Of a DNA stretch of 64,000 bases, positions 54,152 to 62,848 are shown piece after piece. This DNA is from JBDHXE01 sp035445085 (lineage in GTDB: Bacteria; Bacteroidota; Ignavibacteria; Kapaibacteriales; UBA2268), in the NCBI GenBank assembly GCA_035445085.1, contig DAOMQA010000003.1, positions 1-64,000 on the forward strand. Direction: 5' to 3'. A model generated the notes under the pieces. The model worked only from the letters and a program-made list of their open reading frames with translations. It was not told the origin of the DNA and did no database searches. The position numbers and the translations under genes were made by a program. Positions within the stretch are counted from its first letter, which is position 1, and every line of letters starts with the position of its first letter.

Positions 54152-54249
54152 GCACACAACGAGCCGCGTATTGCCGAAGGCGGGATTTTTAGCACTGAAC
54201 TTGATACGAAGTCGTTCAGCCCGCCTATTGCCAATACGATGTTGTGTGC
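54152..54249 (-). repeat. attC-like site D (best preserved)
   Basis: On the minus strand: outer arm GCACACAAC (54160-54152 read as its complement GTTGTGTGC) and its exact partner at 54249-54241; inner arms CGTATTG/CAATACG (54232-54238 and 54167-54173) with an extra unpaired G; unequal spacers of 2 and 6 nt; then GGCGGG/CCCGCC and CTGAAC/GTTCAG stems toward the loop. This is the R-L-L-R plan of integron attC sites, including unequal spacers and an extrahelical base. The site lies 16 nt after the stop of the deleted type IIG gene. A copy of the 22-nt motif is at 54192-54213. Confidence 0.68.
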
Positions 54250-54265
54250 TGTGCTTTCTATGTTG

Positions 54266-54844
54266 TTAGTTTGTTTCAATTTGTTTCCGTTCTTCGTCTG
54301 TCAGTTCGTAAAGGTCGTAAATTATTTGGTTTATCTTATCTTCTGTAAATGAAATTCTGTTTTCTAATTGCTCTTTTTTGTCTGCCAAAGTTACGGTTTG
54401 AAGTTCGCCAATTAGTTTTAGAAGTAAGGAAGTTTGCTTTTTAACTTCGTTGTATTGGTCTTGTTGATTTTGACCGATTTCGGGTATTGGCAATTTCTCC
54501 AAATAACTTCCTTTAATTTTTGGAAAGGTCTGGCGTAAATCCGAGAAATTTTCAGTCCAGTAATTGGCAATAAATTTTGAGTTTAAGACTGCTAAAAGAA
54601 ATTTGATGTCAATGCTTGCTTCTGTTTTTGGTACAATCATGAAAACGGTATTCAAACAAGCATAGCCGTTTTCATTGTCAATATCCCAACCGAGAGCTTT
54701 CCAAAACGGGTCGATAAAATCCCGTCTTGTTTGCGTTTCATTATAGTCTGATTTTTTGTAAAATTCTTTTTGTTCGTCAAACCGCTGAACCAACAATTTT
54801 ATTTTTTTAAGTGCTTCGTCTTTTGTTTGCATCCACTTTTCCAA
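54266..54844 (-). pseudogene. Type IIG restriction-methylation enzyme with large internal deletion
   Basis: A 192-aa frame that joins the two ends of a much longer enzyme. Residues about 1-62 match the N-terminus of Eco57I-like type IIG proteins (KKIKLLVQRFDEQ, RRDFIDPFWKALGWD, then NENGYA). Residues about 63-192 match the end of the C-terminal target-recognition domain (FLLAVLNSKFIANYW, YLEKLPIPEI, then DEIIYDLYEL-like LTDEERKQIE). The nuclease, methylase motifs (including NPPY) and most of the recognition domain are gone, in frame. It cannot be active as a restriction enzyme. It could persist as decay or as a small recognition-domain protein. Confidence 0.75.
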
Positions 54845-54938
54845 TTTAGAGCCGTAAATGTTTTATTATCGCTTATTAGTACTTCCATTAATTCGATATA
54901 GAAGGCTAAATCTTAAAATAATTATAAGAAAAGTTAAT

Positions 54939-54965
54939 AAACAATAATTACTTATTGTTTTTTTT
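54939..54965 (+). terminator. Plus-strand terminator, probably left over from the cbb3 operon
   Basis: AAACAATAA (54939-54947) and TTATTGTTT (54952-54960) form a 9-bp stem with a 4-nt loop and then T5. No plus-strand gene ends within 6 kb upstream except the last gene of the cbb3 locus at 48771. The simplest reading is that this terminator once followed that gene and the island came in between. Confidence 0.7.
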
Positions 54966-54985
54966 AGCAAAATATCATATTTTTG
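54955..54985 (+). promoter_or_regulatory. Bacteroidota-type promoter of the act operon
   Basis: TTG at 54955-54957 and TATTTTTG at 54978-54985 match -33 and -7 elements with a 20-nt spacer. The actA start is 125 nt downstream. The -33 element lies inside the terminator hairpin. The leader between 54986 and 55109 shows nothing further that I can identify. Confidence 0.6.
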
Positions 54986-55109
54986 GAACTCTGTTAATAA
55001 GTTTTAATAATAATTGGTATATTTTATTTATATTGCCTTTTATAAATGTAGTATCAATTATTATTATTTATATAGAATATTGTAATTTTTAATTAAAAGT
55101 AGGTTAAAT

Positions 55110-55682
55110 GTGAAAAAAACAGTACTTGATTATGCTCTGAAGGTAAAACTTCCGCTGACTGTTTTTGTGATATTAGCAACTTTTGCAGTTACATACTTTG
55201 TAGCAAAACCAGAAAGAGATGGTGTAGGCTATCAGCCTAAACAACCAATCGCTTTCTCGCATAAGTTGCATGCCGGTGATATGGCTATCGATTGCCAATA
55301 TTGCCATACTAGTGTTACAAAAACAAGGCACGCAAGTATCCCTTCTGCTAATACTTGTATGAACTGCCATAGCGTAGTCCGTACAGACAAGCCCGAAATC
55401 ATCAAACTTACAGAATATTACAAAAACAATCAACCAATTCCATGGGTAAGGATTCATAGAGTACCCGAATATGCTTACTTTAATCATAGTGTGCATGTTA
55501 ATAATGGCATTGATTGTGAAAATTGTCACGGTAATGTTCGTAAGATGGAAGTCGTGCAACAATCTCACTCATTTACTATGGGTGCTTGTCTCGACTGTCA
55601 CCGCAACCCTCACGAGAGAATGCCTCAAATGAAAGGAGTAATTAACAAAGGTCCAACTCATTGTAATGCATGTCACCGTTAG
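55110..55682 (+). CDS. actA: Alternative complex III subunit ActA, pentahaem cytochrome c
   Basis: A 190-aa periplasmic cytochrome with an N-terminal membrane anchor (about residues 13-30). Five haem-c motifs are visible: CQYCH, CMNCH, CENCH, CLDCH and CNACH. This count is the ActA hallmark. ActA carries electrons from the ActB iron-sulphur clusters to the electron acceptor. The start is GTG (a nearby ATG is followed at once by a stop). It opens the act operon. Confidence 0.94.
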   Translation: MKKTVLDYALKVKLPLTVFVILATFAVTYFVAKPERDGVGYQPKQPIAFSHKLHAGDMAIDCQYCHTSVTKTRHASIPSANTCMNCHSVVRTDKPEIIKLTEYYKNNQPIPWVRIHRVPEYAYFNHSVHVNNGIDCENCHGNVRKMEVVQQSHSFTMGACLDCHRNPHERMPQMKGVINKGPTHCNACHR

Positions 55683-55698
55683 TAAAGGAGGAGAAAAA

Positions 55699-55905
55699 GT
55701 GAAAAATACAAACAAACAATTAGAAAACAATATGATTGATAAAAGAAGAAAATTCTTTAAACTATCTGGTATTACTGGCGGTGGTTTATTGCTTTGGAAT
55801 TTCCTTCCTAAATCTATTTTTGCGAAATCTAAATCTGAAGAAAAAGGTACGAAAATGAAAGTATCCATACATCCAAATGCAATTAGCAGAAAGGAGAAGA
55901 AATAA
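55699..55905 (+). CDS. Small Tat-signal protein between actA and actB
   Basis: A 68-aa product starting at GTG (55699), with a strong AGGAGG site 6-11 nt upstream and a stop 1 nt before the actB start. It has a twin-arginine signal: DKRRKFFKLSG (Arg16-Arg17) followed by the hydrophobic GGGLLLWNFLP, then a charged tail of about 25 residues. The signal looks like those of periplasmic cofactor enzymes, but almost no mature domain remains. It may be a small accessory subunit of complex III, or the remnant of a longer Tat protein. I know no described act subunit like it. Confidence 0.7.
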   Translation: MKNTNKQLENNMIDKRRKFFKLSGITGGGLLLWNFLPKSIFAKSKSEEKGTKMKVSIHPNAISRKEKK

Positions 55906-55906
55906 A

Positions 55907-58900
55907 ATGGATAAGAATAAACTTTGGAGAAGTTTGAAGCAATATAACGATGACGCTTCAGCTTCTGAAAGATCTAAACATGAATTTAAAAAAGGAGTTA
56001 CTGATGATTTTACTGTAGCAACTATGCCAGATAAATCAAGAAGAAACTTCATCGCTGCTATGGGAGCAACCACAGCACTACTCTCTACAGCTTGTTCCGA
56101 TTATTACGACAAAGGGCAAATTATTACTTATAATAAAAAGCCAGATAGCGTAACTTATGGAAAAGCTAATTATTATGCATCTTCAATGAACAATGGCTCC
56201 GCAGTCTTAGTTAAAACTCGTGAAGGTAGACCAATCAAGATTGATGGTAATCCCGAACACCCTGTTTTCAAAGGCAAAATTGACGCTGCTGCTCAAGCTT
56301 CTATTCTTGATTTATACGATCCGGGTCGCGTTCGCTTCTCTGCCAAAAAATCAGATAGTAAGCTAGTCTTATTCAAAAACGATTTGCCGTATGTTGAATG
56401 GGAAAAATTAGATAAAGAGGTACAAGAAAAATTAAATGCTGCTAATGCGGCAGGTAAAGAAATAGCTTTAATTACGGGCAAAGTAATATCACCCACACAA
56501 AAGAAATTGTTTGATGATTTTGCGGTTAAATACCCTACTTTTAAAGTATATTCATTAGAATTACTCAATGATATTGCAAAAAGGAAAGCTTTTCAAGCTA
56601 CTTATGGTATGAATATTTTACCAGCCATTCGTTACGATAAAGCTGATGTTATAATTGCTTTAGAAAATGATTTCTTAGGCGCTGACGGTAATACTGCCGA
56701 ACAAATCAGACAGTTTACAAGTCGCCGTAATGTAGATGATCACAAGAATTTCAGCCGTTTATACGCAGTTGAAGGTGATTATAGCACAACTGGAGCTAAT
56801 GCTGATTATAGACTAAAATTAAACCCAGTAAACCAAGTAGATTTTATTTTCTCATTATTAAATATAATGGTTAATAAGAATGGGTTTGTATTGCCGACGG
56901 GCGTTGCATCTTATGTTAATTTATCAAATTATAATTTAGAGCAATTAGCTACTAAAAATAACTGGAAAAAAGAAGCAGTTGCTGAACTATTAAATGATAT
57001 TGCTACCAAAAAGAATAAAGTACTATTTACAGCGGGTAATAATATGCCTTACGAGGTACATTTAGCTGTTAATTTAATAAATGCTACTTTATCAAATTGG
57101 GAGTTGTTCGATTTTGATAATGCCGATGTATTACAAATGAACTATACGTCTGTAGATGAATGGAAAAACTTAATAGCTAATATGAATAGTGGCAAAGTAG
57201 ATGTAGTTATTCATTTTGATGCGAACCCAGTATTCCATTTAGCAGAAGATTTGAAATACAAAGAAGCAGTACAAAAAATACCTTCTCTTATCTCAATGGT
57301 AGAAATGCCGAATGAATCAGTTCTAAACTCTAAATATATTATTGCAATTAACAATCAATACGAATCTTGGGGTGATTTTAAATTAAGAACTGGACTAATC
57401 AGCTTACAACAACCAATCATTGCTCCTTTGCACGATACACGTCAAAAGGAAGCGGTATTATTAAATTGGTTACAAGCTGATGTTGCTCAATTCTCGCAAG
57501 ATATTTACCATAAATATTTACAAGAAAATATAAAGACGAATTTATTCCCAACTTTAAATCAAGGTTTGGATTTTAATTCGTTCTGGTTTGGCGCTTTAGA
57601 AGATGGTTTAATTATATATAAAGAACCAATAACACCTGATACTATGTTCAGGGCAGAGTCTTTTAACGGTGCAAACTTTAAATACTCAGATGAAGGGGTA
57701 ACAGTAATTCTCAAACCAGCTTTCTATCTACGTGATGGCAAACAAGCTAATAATGGTTGGCTACAAGAATTGCCTCACCCTGTTACTAAAGTAACTTGGG
57801 ATAATTATGTTGCTCTATCTCCAGCAACAGCGAAAAAATATGATTTAAAATTTGCTGAAGATAATGAAGATAAAGTAACCGATATGGTTGAAGTTAATGT
57901 TCAAGGTAGAAAAATTAAATTACCAATCCTAATTCAGCCGGGTATAGTAGATAATGTTATTTCTATCGAATTAGGCTATGGCAGAACATTGATTGGCGAC
58001 GTAGGCAATAATGTAGGCGCTAATGCTAATTCATTAATGTCTTCAAATGGCTCGTTTGGTGATAAAATTTATACAAATTGCTCAATTACTAAGACAGGTG
58101 AGAAGTTTGATTTAATATCAACACAAGAACACCACGCTTTAGATGATGAATTTGTTAAGGATATGCACCGTTCACGCCATATTATACAAGAATATACAAT
58201 TCCATTTTATGCTAATTTTGAAGAAAAATACTATAAAGTAAAAGATGAGCTAAAGGAAAAGTATAAAGATGATCCTAAAAAGTTCAAAGATGAATTATCT
58301 AAAGAAAAATCACATTTATTAGGTCAGCACCATTACGAAATTAAATCTATTTATAAAAAAATAGAATATACTGGCGTAAAATGGGCTATGGCTATAGATA
58401 TGAACAAATGTACTGGTTGTAGTATTTGCGTTGCTGCTTGTAACGTTGAAAATAATATTCCGGTCGTCGGTAAAGATCAAGTAGAACGTGGACGTGAAAT
58501 GCAATGGATGCGTATTGATACATATTTTTCTGGAACTCCAGAAGAGCCTATTACATCATTACAACCTATGCTCTGCCAACATTGCGACACTGCACCTTGC
58601 GAAAGTGTTTGCCCCGTTGCCGCTACTTCGCATAGTCCAGACGGATTAAATCAAATGACATATAATAGATGTGTTGGAACGCGTTATTGCTCTAACAACT
58701 GTCCTTACAAAGTTCGTAGATACAATTTCTTTGACTTTAGAAATGACTTTGCTGATGGATATTATAGAAAAGATACTTTAGAATTATTAAATAACCCAGA
58801 AGTTACTGTCCGCTCACGTGGTGTAATGGAAAAATGTACTTTCTGCGTTCAAAGAATTCAAGAAGCACGTCAAGATGCAATTAAATTAGGTAGAGATGTA

Positions 58901-59119
58901 CAAGGCACCGACGTGAAAACTGCATGTCAAGAAGCATGTCCTTCTTCTGCAATTTCGTTTGGTGATATGAACGACCCTGCTTCTGACATTTCTGCTTATA
59001 GAGAACATCCATTAGCTTACTATGTATTAGAAACATTGAATACAAAACCTAACGTAACTTATATTGCAAAAGTTAAAAATATAAACGCACAAGAGGAGGC
59101 GCACTTTGAGCACCACTGA
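55907..59119 (+). CDS. actB: Alternative complex III subunit ActB (molybdopterin-like plus Fe-S domains)
   Basis: A 1070-aa two-part subunit. The N-terminus has a delayed Tat signal (SRRNFIAAMG, Arg45-Arg46) followed by a lipobox-like LLSTAC. Residues about 65-780 are a molybdopterin-oxidoreductase fold that in this family has no molybdenum. Residues about 830-1040 are an NrfC-like ferredoxin part with cluster motifs CTGCSICVAAC, CQHCDTAPCESVC, CVGTRYCSNNC and CTFCVQ with CQEAC. It takes electrons from quinol oxidised at ActC. I chose the ATG at 55907, with AGGAG 10 nt before it. Confidence 0.94.
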   Translation: MDKNKLWRSLKQYNDDASASERSKHEFKKGVTDDFTVATMPDKSRRNFIAAMGATTALLSTACSDYYDKGQIITYNKKPDSVTYGKANYYASSMNNGSAVLVKTREGRPIKIDGNPEHPVFKGKIDAAAQASILDLYDPGRVRFSAKKSDSKLVLFKNDLPYVEWEKLDKEVQEKLNAANAAGKEIALITGKVISPTQKKLFDDFAVKYPTFKVYSLELLNDIAKRKAFQATYGMNILPAIRYDKADVIIALENDFLGADGNTAEQIRQFTSRRNVDDHKNFSRLYAVEGDYSTTGANADYRLKLNPVNQVDFIFSLLNIMVNKNGFVLPTGVASYVNLSNYNLEQLATKNNWKKEAVAELLNDIATKKNKVLFTAGNNMPYEVHLAVNLINATLSNWELFDFDNADVLQMNYTSVDEWKNLIANMNSGKVDVVIHFDANPVFHLAEDLKYKEAVQKIPSLISMVEMPNESVLNSKYIIAINNQYESWGDFKLRTGLISLQQPIIAPLHDTRQKEAVLLNWLQADVAQFSQDIYHKYLQENIKTNLFPTLNQGLDFNSFWFGALEDGLIIYKEPITPDTMFRAESFNGANFKYSDEGVTVILKPAFYLRDGKQANNGWLQELPHPVTKVTWDNYVALSPATAKKYDLKFAEDNEDKVTDMVEVNVQGRKIKLPILIQPGIVDNVISIELGYGRTLIGDVGNNVGANANSLMSSNGSFGDKIYTNCSITKTGEKFDLISTQEHHALDDEFVKDMHRSRHIIQEYTIPFYANFEEKYYKVKDELKEKYKDDPKKFKDELSKEKSHLLGQHHYEIKSIYKKIEYTGVKWAMAIDMNKCTGCSICVAACNVENNIPVVGKDQVERGREMQWMRIDTYFSGTPEEPITSLQPMLCQHCDTAPCESVCPVAATSHSPDGLNQMTYNRCVGTRYCSNNCPYKVRRYNFFDFRNDFADGYYRKDTLELLNNPEVTVRSRGVMEKCTFCVQRIQEARQDAIKLGRDVQGTDVKTACQEACPSSAISFGDMNDPASDISAYREHPLAYYVLETLNTKPNVTYIAKVKNINAQEEAHFEHH

Positions 59120-60506
59120 TTTGACTTATGAGCCATCTGTAATTCATGGGAAACCATCGTTAGAACAGATAGATGAATCAATTATACATCCAATGAATGT
59201 TGTTCCTAATAAGAAATTCTTCATTGCTATTAGTTTTACTCTTACTTTATTATTGATTGGTGCCACTTCCTTAGGGTACACTTTTTATCGTGGTATTGGT
59301 GTTTGGGGTAATAATAACCCAGCCGGCTGGGCTTATGGTATTGTCGATTTCGTTTTTTGGGTTGGTATTGGGCACGCAGGAACATTGATTTCCGCGATTT
59401 TATTCTTATTCAGACAAAAATGGAGAACAGGTATTGCGCGTTTTGCGGAAGGTATGACTATATTTGCCGTTATGACTGCGGGTATTTTCCCCGCTGTGCA
59501 TACGGGGCGTCCTTGGGTTGATGGTTATTTGTTCCCATACCCTAACCAACACTCACTGTGGGTGAATTTTACCTCCCCATTGCTTTGGGACGTGTTTGCC
59601 GTTTCAACTTATTTTACTGTCTCGTTAGTGTTCTGGTATATCGGTCTTGTACCTGATTTTGCTACAATGCGTGATAGGCTTAAAAATAATACAGGTATTG
59701 ATAAAGTAAAAAAGAAAATTTATTCTGTATTAAGCTTAGGCTGGAGATTTTCTAATAGACACTGGGCTCATTATGAAATGACTTATATGGTATTAGCTGG
59801 ATTAGCGACACCACTCGTACTATCTGTACATACTATCGTTTCTTTTGACTTTGCGGTTTCTATTTTGCCGGGGTGGCACGCAACAATCTTCCCACCATAC
59901 TTCGTGGCAGGCGCTGTGTTCTCTGGTTTTGCTATGGTACAAAATGCACTGATCATTATTAGAAAGGTTTTTGATTTAGAATATATCATTACTCTTGATA
60001 CTCTTGAAAAAATGAACAAAATTATCTTAGTAACTGGTTCGATGGTAGGATATGCTTATGCTATGGAATTCTTTATTGCTTGGTATAGCGGTCACGAAGC
60101 AGAATCATTTACTTTCTTAAACAGAGCGTTTGGTCCTTATGCTTGGGCGTATTGGATTATGATTAGCTGTAATGTTTTATCTCCACAGTTCTTCTGGTTC
60201 AAAAAATTAAGAACAAATATTCCATTTATGTTTGTGATTGGTATTTTTGTTAATATTGGTATGTGGTTTGAAAGATTTGTAATTACTGTTACCTCTCTAT
60301 CAAGAGACTTTTTGCCTTCAAGTTGGGATTATTTTACTCCAACAATAGTTGATATTGGTTTGTTGCTTGGTAGCTTTGGGTTATTCTTTACGTTGTTGTT
60401 GTTATTCACACGTACTATGCCTGTTGTTTCACTTGCTGAAGTTAAAGCGGTTGTTGATGGCGCACAGCCAACTCACCACTCTTTAGGCCATAAGGAGGAA
60501 CATTAA
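59106..60506 (+). CDS. actC: Alternative complex III subunit ActC (NrfD-like quinol site)
   Basis: A 466-aa membrane protein of the NrfD/PsrC family with about ten helices. It holds the quinol-oxidation site next to ActB. Family marks include GVWGNNNPAGWAYGI at the first loop and the GRPWVDGYLFPYPN segment. The start is TTG at 59106, with a strong GAGGAGG site 7 nt upstream, and it overlaps actB by 14 nt. This unusual start is supported because the next in-frame start lies well inside the conserved N-terminus. Confidence 0.93.
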   Translation: MSTTDLTYEPSVIHGKPSLEQIDESIIHPMNVVPNKKFFIAISFTLTLLLIGATSLGYTFYRGIGVWGNNNPAGWAYGIVDFVFWVGIGHAGTLISAILFLFRQKWRTGIARFAEGMTIFAVMTAGIFPAVHTGRPWVDGYLFPYPNQHSLWVNFTSPLLWDVFAVSTYFTVSLVFWYIGLVPDFATMRDRLKNNTGIDKVKKKIYSVLSLGWRFSNRHWAHYEMTYMVLAGLATPLVLSVHTIVSFDFAVSILPGWHATIFPPYFVAGAVFSGFAMVQNALIIIRKVFDLEYIITLDTLEKMNKIILVTGSMVGYAYAMEFFIAWYSGHEAESFTFLNRAFGPYAWAYWIMISCNVLSPQFFWFKKLRTNIPFMFVIGIFVNIGMWFERFVITVTSLSRDFLPSSWDYFTPTIVDIGLLLGSFGLFFTLLLLFTRTMPVVSLAEVKAVVDGAQPTHHSLGHKEEH

Positions 60507-61648
60507 TGGAAAATAAAATATTACATTCGGTTTCAGGTTTATTTAATACTCCTGATGAAATTATGAAAGCAGCACGTGAAGTCAATAAAGCTGGTTATAC
60601 TAAGTTTGATATTCATACTCCATATCCAGTACATGGATTAGAAAAAGCAATGAAGTTGAAGCGTTCTCCCTTAGGTTTCTTTGCCTTTGGTTTAGGCGTA
60701 ACGGGCGCAATTATTGCTTTGCTTATGATGTGGTGGACAATGTCTGTATCTTACCCGATGAATATTAGCGGTAAGCCCGTGTTTTCTTTACCTGCTTTTA
60801 TTCCAGTAACATTTGAACTTACTGTTCTTATTGCTGCAGTAGGTACTGTAATAACAATGATTCTTTTCTTCTTCAAATTTCCTAATAATAGCCATCCACT
60901 TCACGACACTCCTTATATGAAAGCCGTGTCTGCTAATAAATATGGAATGGTTATAGAATCTGATGATCCAAAATTTAATATCGATAATGTTAAAGCATTC
61001 TTCACTTCGATTGGTGCTTATAATGTTGAAGAAATTTATTGGGATAATGAAGAACTTAATACAAAACATACAATTTATGATAAGAAATTCTTATTAGGTT
61101 TAGTTACTATTGCTATTGTGGTAGCGGGTGCTACTTACTTTACTTTAAACAAATTGATGTTTATGCAACCATTTAATTGGATGATGAATCAACAAAAATT
61201 ATCAGCTCAAGCACCGACAACATTTTTTAAAGATGGTTTCTCTATGAGAGAACCTATTTTAGGTACGGTAGCTCGTGGTTTTAAGCCTTATCCTTATCCT
61301 AAGGATAGTGCAGACTTGGCAGGTAAATTCTTAGTCAATCCATTAGAAATGAATGAAGAAAATCTAAATGCTGGTAAAGCTAAGTATAATACTTTCTGTA
61401 GTCCTTGCCATGATTATCATGGTACTGGGCAAGCTAGATTAAATGGTCAATTCCCTAATCCACCAAGTTTGCACTCTGATAGAGTTCGTGGTTGGAAAGA
61501 TGGACATATATTTCATATTATAACAATGGGTCAAAATACAATGCCTGCTTATGCTAAAACTGTTGATGAAAAAGAACGTTGGCAGATAGTGCTTTACGTA
61601 AGGGCATTAGAAAGAGCTATGAATGCTAAACCAGAGGATTTAAAATGA
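60506..61648 (+). CDS. actDE: Fused alternative complex III subunits ActD-ActE
   Basis: A 380-aa fusion. Residues 1 to about 185 are ActD (DUF3341), with the mark VSGLFNTPDEIMKAAREV and two membrane helices (about residues 56-77 and 95-115). Residues about 195-380 are ActE-like: a membrane helix (about 198-215) and a cytochrome c domain with Cys298-x2-Cys301-His302 (FCSPCHDYHG) and a Met ligand in QNTMPAYA. In most described complexes these are separate genes. The frame is continuous across the joint. Confidence 0.92.
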   Translation: MENKILHSVSGLFNTPDEIMKAAREVNKAGYTKFDIHTPYPVHGLEKAMKLKRSPLGFFAFGLGVTGAIIALLMMWWTMSVSYPMNISGKPVFSLPAFIPVTFELTVLIAAVGTVITMILFFFKFPNNSHPLHDTPYMKAVSANKYGMVIESDDPKFNIDNVKAFFTSIGAYNVEEIYWDNEELNTKHTIYDKKFLLGLVTIAIVVAGATYFTLNKLMFMQPFNWMMNQQKLSAQAPTTFFKDGFSMREPILGTVARGFKPYPYPKDSADLAGKFLVNPLEMNEENLNAGKAKYNTFCSPCHDYHGTGQARLNGQFPNPPSLHSDRVRGWKDGHIFHIITMGQNTMPAYAKTVDEKERWQIVLYVRALERAMNAKPEDLK

Positions 61649-62838
61649 GTTCAGATATAATTTTATACGAAAAGAAAGAATTACCTTCTAAGGTTACAAT
61701 TATTGGGGCTTTGGTTCTGATTGTTGGTATTGCTCTTAGTGCTGTATCTTTCAGTGTTGATAATTTAAGAGCATATTATAATTTAATATTAACTCTTACT
61801 TGGTTGTATAGTATTGGTCTTGGTGCAATGTTCTTGATGGCATTAGAATATGTGGTTTCTGCTGATTGGAGTGTACCTTTTAGAAGAGTAACAGAAATAG
61901 TTGCTGGATTGATTTTCGTTGTTCCAATTGTGTCGATACCTTTATTGTTAAATTTAGATACAATATTTGTATGGCTAAACCCAGAGATTTTGGGTGCTGA
62001 TAAATATATAGCTGGTAAGGCCCCGTACTTAAATCAAAACTTCTTTATTATTAGAACGATTGTAGTTTTCTTAATAATGTTTTTGTTTTACTTCTTGTTG
62101 GCTGGTCGTTCTTTAAAGCAAGATAAAACTAAAAATGCATCTTTAACAAAGTTATCAGGTAGAATATCTGCTGCATTTATGCCAATATTTGCTATTTCTA
62201 TTACAGTAGTTAGTATGGATTGGCTTATGAGTTTGGAACCAAAATGGTTCTCTACAATTTTTGGCGTTTATTACTTTGCGGGTGCTGTATTGGCGGCTTT
62301 GTCTACAATTACTTTTGTTACAATTATTCTTACAGAAAAAGGCTACCTAAGCAAATACGTTACTGAAGACCATTATTATAATTTTGGTGCTTTGCTTTTC
62401 GCTTTTGTAATGTTTTGGGCTTATATTGCTTTCTCACAATTTATGTTGATTTGGTATGCTAATATCCCAGACGAAACAAGATGGTATATGAATAGAGGCG
62501 AAGACTGGTTCTATGTGTCGATTGGATTAATATTTATTAAATTCATTATTCCATATCTAATACTACTTTTCAGATCTTCTAAGAGTAATCCAAAAATATT
62601 AAAGTTTGTTTCTGTATGGATTTTCTTAGCTCATTATTACGACTTATACTGGATGATTATGCCAGACTACACTATGAAAACTGCTTCTAATAGTCCTATT
62701 TATTCTTGGTTTGAATTGTCATCACCATTAATAGTTATTGGCTTAGTGATAGTTTCATTTATGTTGTTTGCGAAAAATAAAAATCTAATGCCAATTGGCG
62801 ACCCTAAATTTAAAAAAGGTTTAGAATTTCATTTATAA
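61645..62838 (+). CDS. actF: Alternative complex III subunit ActF
   Basis: A 397-aa membrane protein with about ten helices, related to NrfD/ActC and often annotated as quinol:cytochrome c oxidoreductase quinone-binding subunit 2. Marks include SMDWLMSLEPKWFSTIFG and FSQFMLIWYANIPDE. It is thought to help in proton movement. It overlaps actDE by 4 nt (ATGA). A short gap of 10 nt leads to the next cytochrome gene. Confidence 0.93.
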   Translation: MSSDIILYEKKELPSKVTIIGALVLIVGIALSAVSFSVDNLRAYYNLILTLTWLYSIGLGAMFLMALEYVVSADWSVPFRRVTEIVAGLIFVVPIVSIPLLLNLDTIFVWLNPEILGADKYIAGKAPYLNQNFFIIRTIVVFLIMFLFYFLLAGRSLKQDKTKNASLTKLSGRISAAFMPIFAISITVVSMDWLMSLEPKWFSTIFGVYYFAGAVLAALSTITFVTIILTEKGYLSKYVTEDHYYNFGALLFAFVMFWAYIAFSQFMLIWYANIPDETRWYMNRGEDWFYVSIGLIFIKFIIPYLILLFRSSKSNPKILKFVSVWIFLAHYYDLYWMIMPDYTMKTASNSPIYSWFELSSPLIVIGLVIVSFMLFAKNKNLMPIGDPKFKKGLEFHL

Positions 62839-62848
62839 TTGAGGAATT

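Noticed and set aside
55666..55698. Longer start for the small Tat protein inside actA
   Set aside because: The extra residues overlap the actA haem region in another frame, while a strong AGGAGG site directly precedes the GTG at 55699.
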